DNA of 64,000 nucleotides, taken from contig NZ_BEWV01000095.1 in the NCBI RefSeq assembly GCF_002933775.1, positions 1 to 64,000 on the forward strand, read 5' to 3'. The stretch comes from Prevotella sp. MGM1. GTDB taxonomy: Bacteria; Bacteroidota; Bacteroidia; Bacteroidales; Bacteroidaceae. The notes beneath the pieces were generated by a model. The model made no database searches. It saw only the letters and a program-made list of their open reading frames with translations, and was not told the origin of the DNA. A program made the translations under genes and the position numbers. Shown here one piece after another: positions 1-8,729 of this stretch; position 1 is the first letter of the stretch, and every line of letters begins with the position of its first letter.

Positions 1-7
1 TGGTGTT

Positions 8-241
8 ATGGTGTCAGCCAACCAGACAGGCAGAGAAATGACCAGAGCGCACCGTTACCTTCAGCAACAGATGTTCAAGGTGTTCCTTGGCTTTATGCGC
101 CAGTTGGCATACAACTATCAAAAAGGATGTTATGACCAACGGAACGAGTGGGCATCCAAACTTGCATCCGAGGCATACGGACATTTGGTTGAGTGTGAGC
201 TTATCTATGACCCCGAATTTACTAACCCTAAAGTTGGTTGA
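8..241 (+). CDS. Small hypothetical protein, possibly 5'-truncated by the window
   Basis: A 77-residue open frame of unknown function. The frame stays open upstream of the ATG at 8 to the window edge, so the true start may lie outside. The protein is rich in aromatic and charged residues, shows no signal peptide or membrane segment, and its stop is one base from the next ATG at 243. That tight spacing and the same strand suggest co-translation with the small genes that follow. No family is recognised. Confidence 0.5.
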   Translation: MVSANQTGREMTRAHRYLQQQMFKVFLGFMRQLAYNYQKGCYDQRNEWASKLASEAYGHLVECELIYDPEFTNPKVG

Positions 242-242
242 T

Positions 243-410
243 ATGGACGAGAAAGATTTTCCGGAATACGGGCGGCAATGCGAGCTGATAACCCCATGGC
301 GTGGTTATCATCGTGGTACGATAGTAGCCAAGACTGCAAAAGGTTTTACTGTGCAGTTCAGCAGTGGCGCAGAGATAGATGTTTATGAGGACGAAATAGA
401 ATTTGATTGA
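243..410 (+). CDS. Small hypothetical protein (55 aa)
   Basis: The frame begins with ATG at 243, directly after the preceding stop (239-241). It encodes a compact acidic 55-residue protein with a central stretch (PWRGYHRGTIVAKTAKGFTV) that looks like a small beta-barrel-type fold, for example SH3-like; this is only an impression. It sits in a run of small same-strand genes of the mobile element. An alternative longer frame starts at 87, but it overlaps the upstream gene in another phase and is less likely. Confidence 0.5.
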   Translation: MDEKDFPEYGRQCELITPWRGYHRGTIVAKTAKGFTVQFSSGAEIDVYEDEIEFD

Positions 411-411
411 G

Positions 412-771
412 ATGTGCAGGTTAATGACACCCCAATTAGCGGAAACCTTAAAAGATTTTCCGCTTTATTCCCAGGATGGCAAAGGAAAAGAAGCAGTTTG
501 TCGCGCGATATTCGCTCTCGGCTCAATCCGGTGGTACATTCTTGAAGGAGAAACAGATGGAAAGGACACCATTCTCTTTGGTATCGTTATCGGAATGATG
601 GAAGATGAATACGGCTACATTTCACTGAACGAGCTTTCGGAGGTGGAGCTTGACTATACGGCACAAGGCTTCGGCAAGCTGCAAGTCCGGCAACAGGAGA
701 ATTTCCAACCTACCAAGTTGAGCCAGTTGAAGGACAATAGGTTGCAACGCTTTCTTGCCAACCTCGAATAA
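412..771 (+). CDS. DUF2958 domain-containing protein
   Basis: The protein matches the DUF2958 pattern: an N-terminal PLYSQDGKG-type segment, an aromatic strand around RWYILEGE, an LFGIV strand and an acidic YGYISLNEL segment. The family is common in plasmids and conjugative elements; its function is unknown. Starts at 412 (ATG right after the previous stop) or 424 are possible; a TTG at 403 would overlap the upstream gene. It supports reading the left end as mobile-element DNA. Confidence 0.75.
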   Translation: MCRLMTPQLAETLKDFPLYSQDGKGKEAVCRAIFALGSIRWYILEGETDGKDTILFGIVIGMMEDEYGYISLNELSEVELDYTAQGFGKLQVRQQENFQPTKLSQLKDNRLQRFLANLE

Positions 772-826
772 CAACTAATTCGTCAGCCGTAGCTACCCCG
801 TTACGGCTGACATAACCATTATATAT

Positions 827-1201
827 ATGAATATGAACAAGCATAATATCATTGATAAGATAACTGAATGTGCCGAAAGCAACGGATGGAGTGTGAGTTC
901 TGACACCGACCAAGAGAAAGGCATTGTCGTTTTTGAGTTTTCCAAATACACTCCTGCAGGGCAAGACTTCTCCTTTTCGGCAAGGATGAAGGATGATAGC
1001 CTTGACTCTTTGGTGGCTGATATGGAAGAATACTATGAAGGCTTTGATGTGGATTCGGAAGCCTATCTATGGCTTGACGATAACGGGCACGGAACAAATG
1101 GTGCGCCATATCGTATGAGGGATGTGCTTGAAGATATGGAGGCGGCAGAGAGAAACATTGAAAGTTTGCTTGATGCCATCAGAGAAATTGATGAAGAATG
1201 A
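827..1201 (+). CDS. Conserved hypothetical protein, paralogue of the next gene
   Basis: An acidic protein of about 124 residues without membrane segments. ATG codons at 827 and 833 are both possible starts. Its order of features (a GWSV segment near the N-terminus, FSFSARMKDD in the middle, an acidic C-terminal helix with DMEAAERNIESLL) reappears in the next gene as GWNV, FSFTAEVKDD and DMEDIRNKAWLL. The pair therefore looks like a tandem duplication within the element. Function unknown. Confidence 0.6.
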   Translation: MNMNKHNIIDKITECAESNGWSVSSDTDQEKGIVVFEFSKYTPAGQDFSFSARMKDDSLDSLVADMEEYYEGFDVDSEAYLWLDDNGHGTNGAPYRMRDVLEDMEAAERNIESLLDAIREIDEE

Positions 1202-1220
1202 ACCACTAAAGAAGAGACTA

Positions 1221-1601
1221 ATGGTAGAAAGTAAAATCTATGGTATTGCAACCAAGAATGGCTGGAATGTGTTTGTAAGTATAAAGAACGGCATCCGCTG
1301 TTATGACTTCCATCGGAAAACCCTCAGTGGTGTGCCTTTCAGTTTCACCGCTGAGGTCAAGGATGATAAGATTTGCAGCCTTACGAATGAGGTCGTTTCT
1401 TTTGTGGATGCCATCAATCCCGCCACGTGTGCTAAAGAATGGATGATAAAATCCGGGGCGATGGACTCGTCCTGGTATCTGCAAGCTGTAGCGGATATGG
1501 AAGATATAAGAAACAAGGCGTGGCTGTTGGCTTGCGACTTGTCCGAGTTGTCGGGTAAAAAGCCCTTCCGATCAGCATTCACCAAGAATGGACTTAACTG
1601 A
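1221..1601 (+). CDS. Conserved hypothetical protein, paralogue of the preceding gene
   Basis: A 126-residue protein read from ATG 1221, preceded by a purine-rich GAAGAG stretch. The open frame extends to 1122, but that part overlaps the upstream gene, and the paralogue's N-terminus aligns with 1221; ATG 1191 is an alternative. Shared blocks with the upstream protein are GWNV, FSFTAEVKDD and a C-terminal helix with DMED. No catalytic motif is visible. Function unknown. Confidence 0.6.
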   Translation: MVESKIYGIATKNGWNVFVSIKNGIRCYDFHRKTLSGVPFSFTAEVKDDKICSLTNEVVSFVDAINPATCAKEWMIKSGAMDSSWYLQAVADMEDIRNKAWLLACDLSELSGKKPFRSAFTKNGLN

Positions 1602-1625
1602 ATGGAAGGTTACCGGGGATGCTTA

Positions 1626-1871
1626 TCAATGGGTGTCCCCTTGTCGTTTGCGTCCTCTCTTCGGGAGACCGGCTGCTTTGTAAGCAATCAAATCAATCCC
1701 ACGGAAGACAGTCTTGATTTTATCGGGCAACCTCACGAATGGCAAAGGTTTTGTGGGATGGTTGATATAGGCATAGACAGTACAGCGGTGAACACCGAAG
1801 TATCGTGCCGCCTCACTCACCGAATAGGTCTGCTCCGGGATTATTCCTGTGAAATCTTTGTGCTTCATCAT
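1626..1871 (-). CDS. Small helix-turn-helix (excisionase-like) protein
   Basis: About 81 residues from the MMKHKDF start. The segment YSVSEAARYFGVHRCTVYAY is a classic MerR/excisionase-type helix-turn-helix, followed by a short wing-like region (LPFVRL, VFRGIDLIAY). Such proteins in Bacteroidales elements act as excisionases or small regulators. The frame is open to 1913, but the ATG pair at 1868-1871 gives the expected protein. It is convergent with the upstream gene, and the repeat cluster at 2056-2300 lies just upstream of it, so those repeats could be its binding sites (inference). Confidence 0.7.
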   Translation of the reverse strand: MMKHKDFTGIIPEQTYSVSEAARYFGVHRCTVYAYINHPTKPLPFVRLPDKIKTVFRGIDLIAYKAAGLPKRGRKRQGDTH

Positions 1872-2055
1872 AGTTGTTTTTCCGTAAAGGTAGGCGGATA
1901 ACGATAATGCCACAAGATGTTAAATATGGGAACAATCTGTAATTCATTGGATTATATCGAAGTTTGTTGGACTCGCTACAAATACTTGGCTTATGCGATG
2001 GACATCTGTTGGTGGAATAGCATTTTCCCAAGAATAAGAAAGGCATATATTTGGA

Positions 2056-2300
2056 GGTTGACAGCGTTGACAACGAAGCCAACGCCAAAAATGAAGAAGG
2101 AGGTGCGTGAGAATGCTCTATAATACAATACTTTATCTTTTTTCTTCTAAAAAGAGAATAATATATAGAAGTTCGTGATTTGTCAACGGTTGGCTCCAAT
2201 TTTTTTGAGATTTCAAAAAGTGGCTACCTTTGTCAACGTTTGTCAACGCAACATCTTGAAACGATATTGTTGCAGCATAAAGGATTAGGTCTTGTCAACG
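2056..2300. repeat. Cluster of TGTCAACG repeats (iteron-like)
   Basis: Four direct copies of TGTCAACG lie at 2181-2188, 2231-2238, 2241-2248 and 2293-2300. An inverted copy (CGTTGACA) is at 2065-2072 and a near copy (GGTTGACA) at 2056-2063. Most are preceded by T or TT. The stretch 1872-2461 has no convincing gene. Arrays like this serve as replication iterons, recombinase arm sites or operators; which applies here cannot be told from sequence. Confidence 0.6.
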
Positions 2301-2461
2301 CCGTCACCTTTAAAATGTGTACATATTATTTTTTGAAGAACAATAGTAAACCCTGAATAAGGATAAGAAAATGGAGTTATCTGTTATCAAGATTAAGGTG
2401 TGAAAAATAAAGGCCATCCGGGAAGATGACCTCTATTATAGGTATAAAATGGTGAGCTTTT

Positions 2462-3178
2462 TTATTTCCCTATCTCTCCGTTTATTCGTTTCTTAACGAT
2501 GGAGTATGCTTTGCGGAATAATGCGGAATGTTCCATAGTCTCCGACATTTCTTGGAAACGGTTGATTGGGATTACAAACGTCAGTTCATTGGCAGGGACT
2601 AACGGACGAGCAGAGGGGTCAAGCATTCCGATGAAGCAGCTTCGCCCTTGTTTCTGATTCTCTTGTACGGCAAAGGTCACGATGCTGCAACATCCTGATG
2701 CGAACTTTGTGCATACGGCATCATACGCATTGTTGTCATAAAATGCCCATGAGCATAAACCGGATAGCATATCCGGGGTAGCGAAAAACAAGATGCCTTC
2801 CATTTCATCAAGAGTGGCAAGCTGATCCATTCTGATGAAATTGAGGTATGGCTTCTTTACAAGGCTTATATTCAGATTCCGTATGTACTCTTTTACTTGT
2901 TCGGGGGTCTGTTTGTAGCGCTCCGTTTCAGAGACGAACATAGGTATTCGCTCCTGCATGGGGGCAAATCTTGTGTATAGACTTCCACCACCGCAAAGTA
3001 CATTGTCGGCGGTCAAGGTCAAAGCTTCTCCGTTGCAAACCTTACGGATGGCACCAATCATACAGCGTGGCACTTTGTGTACTTCCGTGGCTGCCGCATG
3101 GCTATAGCCGAAAACTATTGGAAGTGGGGCTGCATCCCCGAAGGCTTCTTTGTATTGTTGCAAAAATTTCTGTACCAT
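2462..3178 (-). CDS. DUF169 family protein
   Basis: A 238-residue protein recognised as DUF169-like by its general pattern: a PIVFGYS N-terminal strand, a Cys- and Gly-rich central part (NVLCGGGSLYTRF), a segment FFATPDMLSGLCSWAFYDN and the C-terminal EMSETMEHSALFRKAY helix. Several cysteines (for example in the GCCSIV segment) could be functional. The biochemical role of the family is unknown. It begins 12 bases after the RloB-like gene, so it very likely shares a transcript with the ATPase and RloB genes. Its presence as third gene of an RloA-RloB cassette is the odd feature. Confidence 0.65.
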   Translation of the reverse strand: MVQKFLQQYKEAFGDAAPLPIVFGYSHAAATEVHKVPRCMIGAIRKVCNGEALTLTADNVLCGGGSLYTRFAPMQERIPMFVSETERYKQTPEQVKEYIRNLNISLVKKPYLNFIRMDQLATLDEMEGILFFATPDMLSGLCSWAFYDNNAYDAVCTKFASGCCSIVTFAVQENQKQGRSCFIGMLDPSARPLVPANELTFVIPINRFQEMSETMEHSALFRKAYSIVKKRINGEIGK

Positions 3179-3190
3179 GGCGATTTGGTC

Positions 3191-3763
3191 TTATTCTTCG
3201 ATTTTTCGGATTGCCTTGTATATTTCACTATACGAATCTCTGCCTTGGTATTTTTCTGCCAGATTACAGGCATTCTTCATTTTGTCATCTGAAATCATGT
3301 CTGCCACCCATTTCTCTTTTTCCAGATACTTCCGGGATTTGTCGTATGACGGAACATATTTCTTTAGAGCCTTTTCTGTGGCGGCAGAGTCTTGGAAATG
3401 ACGGCAAGTATCTTCGTAATGAAGCAAGAACCAGTATTCTATAGATTGCAAGCTATCGCAAAGAATGACATTCTGATTCTTTTCGTAGCGCTTCTTCAAG
3501 GCTGCCATCTTTCGATTCTCGGTATCGGAACGACGGCTTACATCCGCATCAAATACGCAGATGACAAAGACGTCTTCACTCAGAAGTTCCTTTATCTTCT
3601 TCTCAATCTTCTCTATGCTGTTGTTCTCAAACAGACGTGGAGATATAGCATACCGATAACCTAGAAGTTTCTTCAGGTGGCTGAAATAGAATAACTCGGT
3701 CAGTCCCTCACCAACAATATGTATGACCTGTCTGGTCGCAACATTTTTTCTTGCTGTTCTCAT
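3191..3763 (-). CDS. rloB: RloB-like protein (TOPRIM-like nuclease candidate)
   Basis: A 190-residue protein. The N-terminus has IVGEGLTELFYF (Glu19, Glu23) and the middle has VFDADVSRRSD (Asp72, Asp74), with predicted hydrophobic strands before each. This EG-x-TE ... DxD arrangement is the RloB family signature and resembles the acidic metal-binding residues of TOPRIM/OLD nucleases. RloB proteins are typically paired with an AAA ATPase and found near restriction or defence genes. Here the ATPase gene is 11 bases upstream and a DUF169 gene 12 bases downstream. Nuclease activity is inferred, not shown. Confidence 0.75.
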   Translation of the reverse strand: MRTARKNVATRQVIHIVGEGLTELFYFSHLKKLLGYRYAISPRLFENNSIEKIEKKIKELLSEDVFVICVFDADVSRRSDTENRKMAALKKRYEKNQNVILCDSLQSIEYWFLLHYEDTCRHFQDSAATEKALKKYVPSYDKSRKYLEKEKWVADMISDDKMKNACNLAEKYQGRDSYSEIYKAIRKIEE

Positions 3764-3774
3764 ATTATTCTAGT

Positions 3775-4983
3775 TTAGAGGTTAGGAACCGCACCGAATT
3801 TCCCGAACTTATAGGCTTTCTGTAGCGAGCTGATTCTGTTGAGACCCTTGAAATCGGTTAGAGGGTAAAGCTCGCTAACACCTTCAGGTCCTTTCTCTGT
3901 GAACCAGATGGTGTCCTTTCTAAGCAGGTCTTCTTCGCCCAACAAACCATCATAGTGGGTTGTAAGTAGTAGTTGTGCTTGTTGGGATTCTTTCAAGAAA
4001 CGCTCAATGATGTACTCTATCAATTTTGGGTGTAGCGAATTATCCACTTCATCAATAGCCAAAAACGCATTCTGTCTCAAAATATGCTGGATATGCGCTG
4101 CCATGCCAAAGGTGCGCAATGTGCCATCGGACTCAAACATTTCTGGGAAATCGTAAAAATTCGATTCTCCTGCCTGGTCTGAAACCTTGTGCTGAAACAG
4201 GGTGTAGTTTATCATTCCTTTCTTTGTCTCTTGCTCTTTGGTGGAAATATTGGAAATATTGAAATCTGCTTCTTGCAAATAACGTAAAATATAATCCTTA
4301 GCCACCTCTTCCTTGATAGACTTCTCTGCAAAAGCATTTAGTGATACCATGGGAGTAACGGCTGACATCATACGTTCATTCAGATAGTTCAGCACCGTTT
4401 CAATCTCCTTGATGCTCGTGTTTACCTGCATATATGCTGAGAACACAGACATATTGGGCAGACATTTTAGGGTGATTTCTTCTTTAACAGCGTTGCTTAC
4501 CTTTAATTTCTGACCAAATTTGATAGCGGACACATTGTTTTCTGTGGTACGCTCAAAAATTGTAGCCGGTTGCTGGCTTGGATAAAATATCAAGGATTCA
4601 TTGGCTACATGGGCTCTATCCAGCGATGCGCTGTAAACATAGTGTACAGCTTTGTCGTCTTGGACAATGTAGAATGAGATAGAGAACTCCGATAATTGGG
4701 ACGGAGTTGTCTTATTCAACAAAAAAGGCACTACACCTACTTGCTCTGCTTTGTTGAGCGGTGTGTGTGTGATGAACGATTTGATGAAATCGCACACCTT
4801 CACAATATTGCTTTTGCCCGAAGCATTGGCTCCATATACAATAGCTACTTTGAGCAGCCTCACGTCAGGAGCTAGCTCAACTACGTGGTAGGATGCCATA
4901 TCTTCACTCTTGTCGGCCTCAAAACTTAGAATAGTCTCATTCTTGAATGAGTACATGTTCTTAAACTTAATTTCAGCTATCAT
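3775..4983 (-). CDS. rloA: AAA/ABC-type ATPase, RloA-like
   Basis: A 402-residue ATP-binding protein from MIAEIKFKNMYSFKN, the usual N-terminus of AAA_21/RloA ATPases. The Walker A motif GANASGKS is at 51-58, an SDGTLR segment resembles the ABC signature, Walker B is FLAIDEVD (about 307-314), and the switch histidine lies in LLLTTHYDG (about 338-346). The open frame extends to 5127, but ATG 4983 fits the family start, and a TAACTTTG box (minus strand, 5008-5001) would place transcription just upstream. It leads the cassette and presumably controls the RloB effector. Confidence 0.8.
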   Translation of the reverse strand: MIAEIKFKNMYSFKNETILSFEADKSEDMASYHVVELAPDVRLLKVAIVYGANASGKSNIVKVCDFIKSFITHTPLNKAEQVGVVPFLLNKTTPSQLSEFSISFYIVQDDKAVHYVYSASLDRAHVANESLIFYPSQQPATIFERTTENNVSAIKFGQKLKVSNAVKEEITLKCLPNMSVFSAYMQVNTSIKEIETVLNYLNERMMSAVTPMVSLNAFAEKSIKEEVAKDYILRYLQEADFNISNISTKEQETKKGMINYTLFQHKVSDQAGESNFYDFPEMFESDGTLRTFGMAAHIQHILRQNAFLAIDEVDNSLHPKLIEYIIERFLKESQQAQLLLTTHYDGLLGEEDLLRKDTIWFTEKGPEGVSELYPLTDFKGLNRISSLQKAYKFGKFGAVPNL

Positions 4984-5000
4984 GTCATTTACTTTTGAGG

Positions 5001-5008
5001 CAAAGTTA
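5001..5008 (-). promoter_or_regulatory. -7 promoter box of the rloA-rloB-DUF169 cassette
   Basis: TAACTTTG on the minus strand matches the Bacteroidota TAnnTTTG -7 element and would start transcription about 10 bases before the rloA ATG at 4983. No clear -33 TTG is present. It suggests the cassette has its own promoter, separate from the primase genes. Confidence 0.45.
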
Positions 5009-5129
5009 CATAAAATAAACGGTATTTCATCTATTAGATTGTGATATTTACATAAGAAATGCGTATTTGCAAAGCTAATATGATGTTTAGTGGCTATTGG
5101 TTTGGCGTTTTTGCTTAGAATTGGCATTT

Positions 5130-8100
5130 TTAAGTGGGATTATTATGAGTTGCAGTATTCTCCTCTTGAAAATCCACATCATCCGTTACCATTTCTGTTT
5201 CCAAATCCAATCCGAACATCTCTTTCAGTTGCAGATAATCAAAGCATAACGCCTTTGGACGATTGACCTTGACCTTCTTAACAGTTTGGTTGTTGCCTAT
5301 CACTTCAATGGTAAAATCCGGTAAGCCAGTTGGCAGCAGGATAGTAAAGCGGTCTTGCTTCAATCCCAAGTATGAAGAATGGGATTTCAAGTACGACATG
5401 ATGGTGGACCAGTTGGAACGGTTGGCGGTCGCATTCATGTTCCGGCTGTTGAACAGTGAAGATATGGCTGCCATATTCAGATAAAGGATAGGTCGGGCTT
5501 CTTGAAACTCGATGTCCTCTTTGGCTGATATGGGACGGAATGACTTCATATAGCGGATGCGGTAATGCGCCCGGTCAATACATTTCCCTGATGTCTGGAA
5601 GCCTTGGAGTATATTCCAGAAGTCGGCTATCTCTGAACTTTCCTGGGCTAACTCGTTCTGATTGCGTATTCCCTTGATGGCGGTCTCAAAGAGTTCGGTA
5701 TAACTGAATGGTACATCTACTACCGTTTCCAACGTGCGGAACGTGGCCAATGGTATGACCCAGTTCCCAAAGATGCGGTCGTGGATGGTTTCGTTCTCCA
5801 ACTTCGTAGCCAGTTCCCGTTTGGTGATGGCGTATGTTTCAGGAAAGTTTTTCTCAAAGAGTTCTCTGTGATTCAGTATCTCTACTGTCAGATGTGTTAG
5901 GCCTAAATTGCAGAGTGATACCAAATCCTCATAGTGTTTCTTCTCTGTCTGATTGAAGGAGGTCTTTGAGAAAGCCAGGAATATGACACGGGTATAGAGT
6001 GCCATATCTTGCGTGGGCTTATCCTGCCCGCAAAGTGCCACGCCTGTGGTCACGATGGTTTGGGTAGCCATCCCGTCCGTACTGGTGTTCTTCTTGGTCT
6101 GGCCACCACCTCCCCATAGTCCTTTGAGGTAGGCTATCTTTCGTATGTCGAGGTCGTTCTTATACTCGTCAAGTACCACAAGCGTATTTACGGCTTGTGA
6201 TACCCGGTCGTTCATTGCCGGCACGGAGGTCACACCGAGGTTTGGCGGATCTACTCCGTGCAGGAAGAAGGACTGGAGGGAAGTGGCTAAGGTGGTCTTG
6301 CCCGTTCCTTTCTCTCCGAACAGGTTGAGTATCGGGAAATGCCGGGTACGTCTGAAAATGATGTCACGGAAAAGAGTGGAGAAGAGGTAGCACAAGGCTA
6401 TGGAAGCGTTCTCACCGAACACGTCCATCAGTTTGGATGCAAAGCCGTGTAGCTTCACTCCGTTTCTGTTCTCGTGTATCATCAACCGATCGAACTGGAA
6501 GATTTCCTGATTGTGGATGTATATTTTTGAGGTGGCCGGAATATAAAATGCTTTTCCGTTTGGGCTTTTTACGATACCCAATTCATTTACTTCCTTAAAA
6601 ACTCCATCGGTCAGAATCCCATTGCCGAAGGCAAAGAAATTCTCATTGCCGTTCCAGCCCAGCTTGCGGATGCGCTCGGCTGTGTCTGTTTTGGAATACA
6701 GGTATTCCTTGACCCGGTTGAGCTTATCAATCTTGGCAAGCCATACATAGTTGCCCAGTGAGCCGACCTTCTGCTGGAAGTTGCTCAATGAGCACATTTC
6801 AGATTCCCGGAGTTCGATGACTCTGCAGATATTATAAGTATTACGCATTCTGAAGATACGTGTGCCGTTGTTCTCGTCCTCAATGTGGAATAATGGCTCC
6901 ATGATGAAGTTAGATATTCTGGACGGGTCTTCATCTTCATTACCAACGGAATAATAGCAGTTCTCACGGATATAGAGTCCGAACTGGCGCAATAATTCCG
7001 CTTCACGCTGCATGTCGTTCATGGAGGAGATACGGTCATTCCTTTTTCTTGCCTCGCCACGTGCCTGTGTTACGGCATCCCTCCATAGTTTTGCCTTGCC
7101 GTGGATTTTGGCCAGTTGTTCGATGCACTGGTCAAATACCAACTGGTCTTTGATATAGCGCAAGAGGTCGGCTATCTCTGAAACGCATTTACGTTCTTCA
7201 ACTAATGAAGAGGCGATATAGAATCGTTTTTGAGCCAGCCAAGTGATGAAATGTTTTTCTACAAGTGAGATGTAATCTTCTTTGCAGCGAATGAAACTGT
7301 CCGCATCATTCTTGATGACTTTTGTCGCTTTTAAGTCTGTTTCGTAACCAGAATCCGGTTCAGATAGTCCTTCGTCATCTTCTATGGGTGCTGTCGCAAA
7401 TGGAAGTTCCCTGACCGTCACATGAAATCCCTTCTTGAGGGCAGCAGATCCATTCTCCATCACGGCCTCAAAACCCGGGCCAAACGCTTTTCCCTCGGTT
7501 ATATCCGAATCCGGAATGAAGCAGAGGGAGTTGGTGTACTTCTTTAGTTGCTCAAACTGGCTTTCCGTCCATACGGTGCCCAATGCCGCCACGGTGTTCT
7601 CGAATCCAACGGATTGCATTCTCAATACGTCCGGTGCACCTTCTACTATTATATAATAGTCGGCGTTCCTTTGGCGGCTGGCTCTGTCTATGCCGAAGAT
7701 GGTCTCTCCTTTTGAATAAACAATGCTTGTGGATGAATTGATATACTTGGGGGCTTGGGGATTAGTTCCTATGTATCTTGCGGTGTAAGCGATTATTCGT
7801 CCCCAACGATTGCGGATGGGTATCATGACTCGTTGGCGAAACATGGCGTATGTGCTACCATCTTCCGCCCTTTTGAGCATACCCAACTCGAATAACAGTT
7901 CCTCGTTAAGCGAAAGCTTACGGCAATACTCTATAAAGTCGCTGCCATTCTTTGGAGCATATCCGATACCGCTTACAGAACAAAACTCCTCCGGCCATCT
8001 TCCATAGGCATAGTCACGTGCCATCCTGCACTCCGCATTGTCTGCCATTCTCAGGTTTTCTGTGAAATAGTTTTGCAGGTGGTCGAGAATAACAAGGAGG

Positions 8101-8438
8101 GATTCCCTGTGTCTGGCCTCGGCTATCTGCTCCTCATTCTTTTCTTCCCGGACATATTCAATGGCAATGTTATTGTGCCTGGCGATGAACTCCACGGCTT
8201 CCATGAAGGAGAGGTTCTCCTTCTCCATGATGAAAGTGATGGCATCCCCACCACGGTTGCAACTGAAACAATGGAATAGATTTTTGGCTGGCGTAACCGC
8301 AAACGAGCCTGTCTTTTCCTGATGAAAAGGGCAAAGTCCCATCAATGTCGAACCTTTCCTTGAAAGTTTGACGTATGGACGAAGGACATCCTCAATGGTA
8401 AGATTCCTGACCTGGTTGATGGTGGAGTCGCTAATCAT
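5130..8438 (-). CDS. CHC2 zinc-finger/TOPRIM DNA primase fused to a P-loop helicase-like domain
   Basis: A protein of about 1102 residues. Residues 1-90 form a DnaG-type zinc finger (Cys36, His39, Cys57, Cys60). The TOPRIM part has VEGAPD (Glu266) and CFIPDSD (Asp310, Asp312). The C-terminal half carries a Walker A motif GEKGTGKTT (708-716) and a Walker B-like LVVLDEYKN (about 750), as in phage or plasmid replicative helicases. Such fusions initiate replication of mobile elements. The start at 8438 is supported by an ATGA overlap with the upstream gene's stop; the frame is open to 8462. It is much longer than chromosomal DnaG. Confidence 0.85.
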   Translation of the reverse strand: MISDSTINQVRNLTIEDVLRPYVKLSRKGSTLMGLCPFHQEKTGSFAVTPAKNLFHCFSCNRGGDAITFIMEKENLSFMEAVEFIARHNNIAIEYVREEKNEEQIAEARHRESLLVILDHLQNYFTENLRMADNAECRMARDYAYGRWPEEFCSVSGIGYAPKNGSDFIEYCRKLSLNEELLFELGMLKRAEDGSTYAMFRQRVMIPIRNRWGRIIAYTARYIGTNPQAPKYINSSTSIVYSKGETIFGIDRASRQRNADYYIIVEGAPDVLRMQSVGFENTVAALGTVWTESQFEQLKKYTNSLCFIPDSDITEGKAFGPGFEAVMENGSAALKKGFHVTVRELPFATAPIEDDEGLSEPDSGYETDLKATKVIKNDADSFIRCKEDYISLVEKHFITWLAQKRFYIASSLVEERKCVSEIADLLRYIKDQLVFDQCIEQLAKIHGKAKLWRDAVTQARGEARKRNDRISSMNDMQREAELLRQFGLYIRENCYYSVGNEDEDPSRISNFIMEPLFHIEDENNGTRIFRMRNTYNICRVIELRESEMCSLSNFQQKVGSLGNYVWLAKIDKLNRVKEYLYSKTDTAERIRKLGWNGNENFFAFGNGILTDGVFKEVNELGIVKSPNGKAFYIPATSKIYIHNQEIFQFDRLMIHENRNGVKLHGFASKLMDVFGENASIALCYLFSTLFRDIIFRRTRHFPILNLFGEKGTGKTTLATSLQSFFLHGVDPPNLGVTSVPAMNDRVSQAVNTLVVLDEYKNDLDIRKIAYLKGLWGGGGQTKKNTSTDGMATQTIVTTGVALCGQDKPTQDMALYTRVIFLAFSKTSFNQTEKKHYEDLVSLCNLGLTHLTVEILNHRELFEKNFPETYAITKRELATKLENETIHDRIFGNWVIPLATFRTLETVVDVPFSYTELFETAIKGIRNQNELAQESSEIADFWNILQGFQTSGKCIDRAHYRIRYMKSFRPISAKEDIEFQEARPILYLNMAAISSLFNSRNMNATANRSNWSTIMSYLKSHSSYLGLKQDRFTILLPTGLPDFTIEVIGNNQTVKKVKVNRPKALCFDYLQLKEMFGLDLETEMVTDDVDFQEENTATHNNPT

Positions 8439-8638
8439 ATTGTTTTCATGAGGTTCCAGCAATCTATGATGGATTGGCCGGAGTATTTGGGACGGTAAAT
8501 GTTTTGGGGATTCAATGGCTTGATATAACCATTGTTCCTATATTTATGAAGGGTCTTATGGCTTATGCCCAGTTCGGCACAAGTTCGTTTTACCGAATAA
8601 ACACCGTTAGGATTGCAAGTTGGCATTACTTCTTTCAT
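8435..8638 (-). CDS. Small helix-turn-helix DNA-binding protein
   Basis: 67 residues from ATG 8638. The segment YSVKRTCAELGISHKTLHKY is a MerR/excisionase-like helix-turn-helix, followed by NNGYIKPL and a short tail. Its stop overlaps the primase start (ATGA), so the two are translationally coupled. The upstream-extended frame begins with TTG at 8680 and is not needed. Likely a regulator, excisionase or replication accessory factor; which cannot be decided. Confidence 0.7.
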   Translation of the reverse strand: MKEVMPTCNPNGVYSVKRTCAELGISHKTLHKYRNNGYIKPLNPQNIYRPKYSGQSIIDCWNLMKTI

Positions 8639-8729
8639 AATATGCTTACCAATCAGTTTATTTGTATTGTTCCATATCAAATATGGATATTATTATATGG
8701 GCTTTTCTTATATATAGCCATAATAGTGT

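Noticed and set aside
1602..1901. Plus-strand frame after the paralogue pair
   Set aside because: Antisense to the helix-turn-helix gene 1626-1871, which has a recognisable motif.
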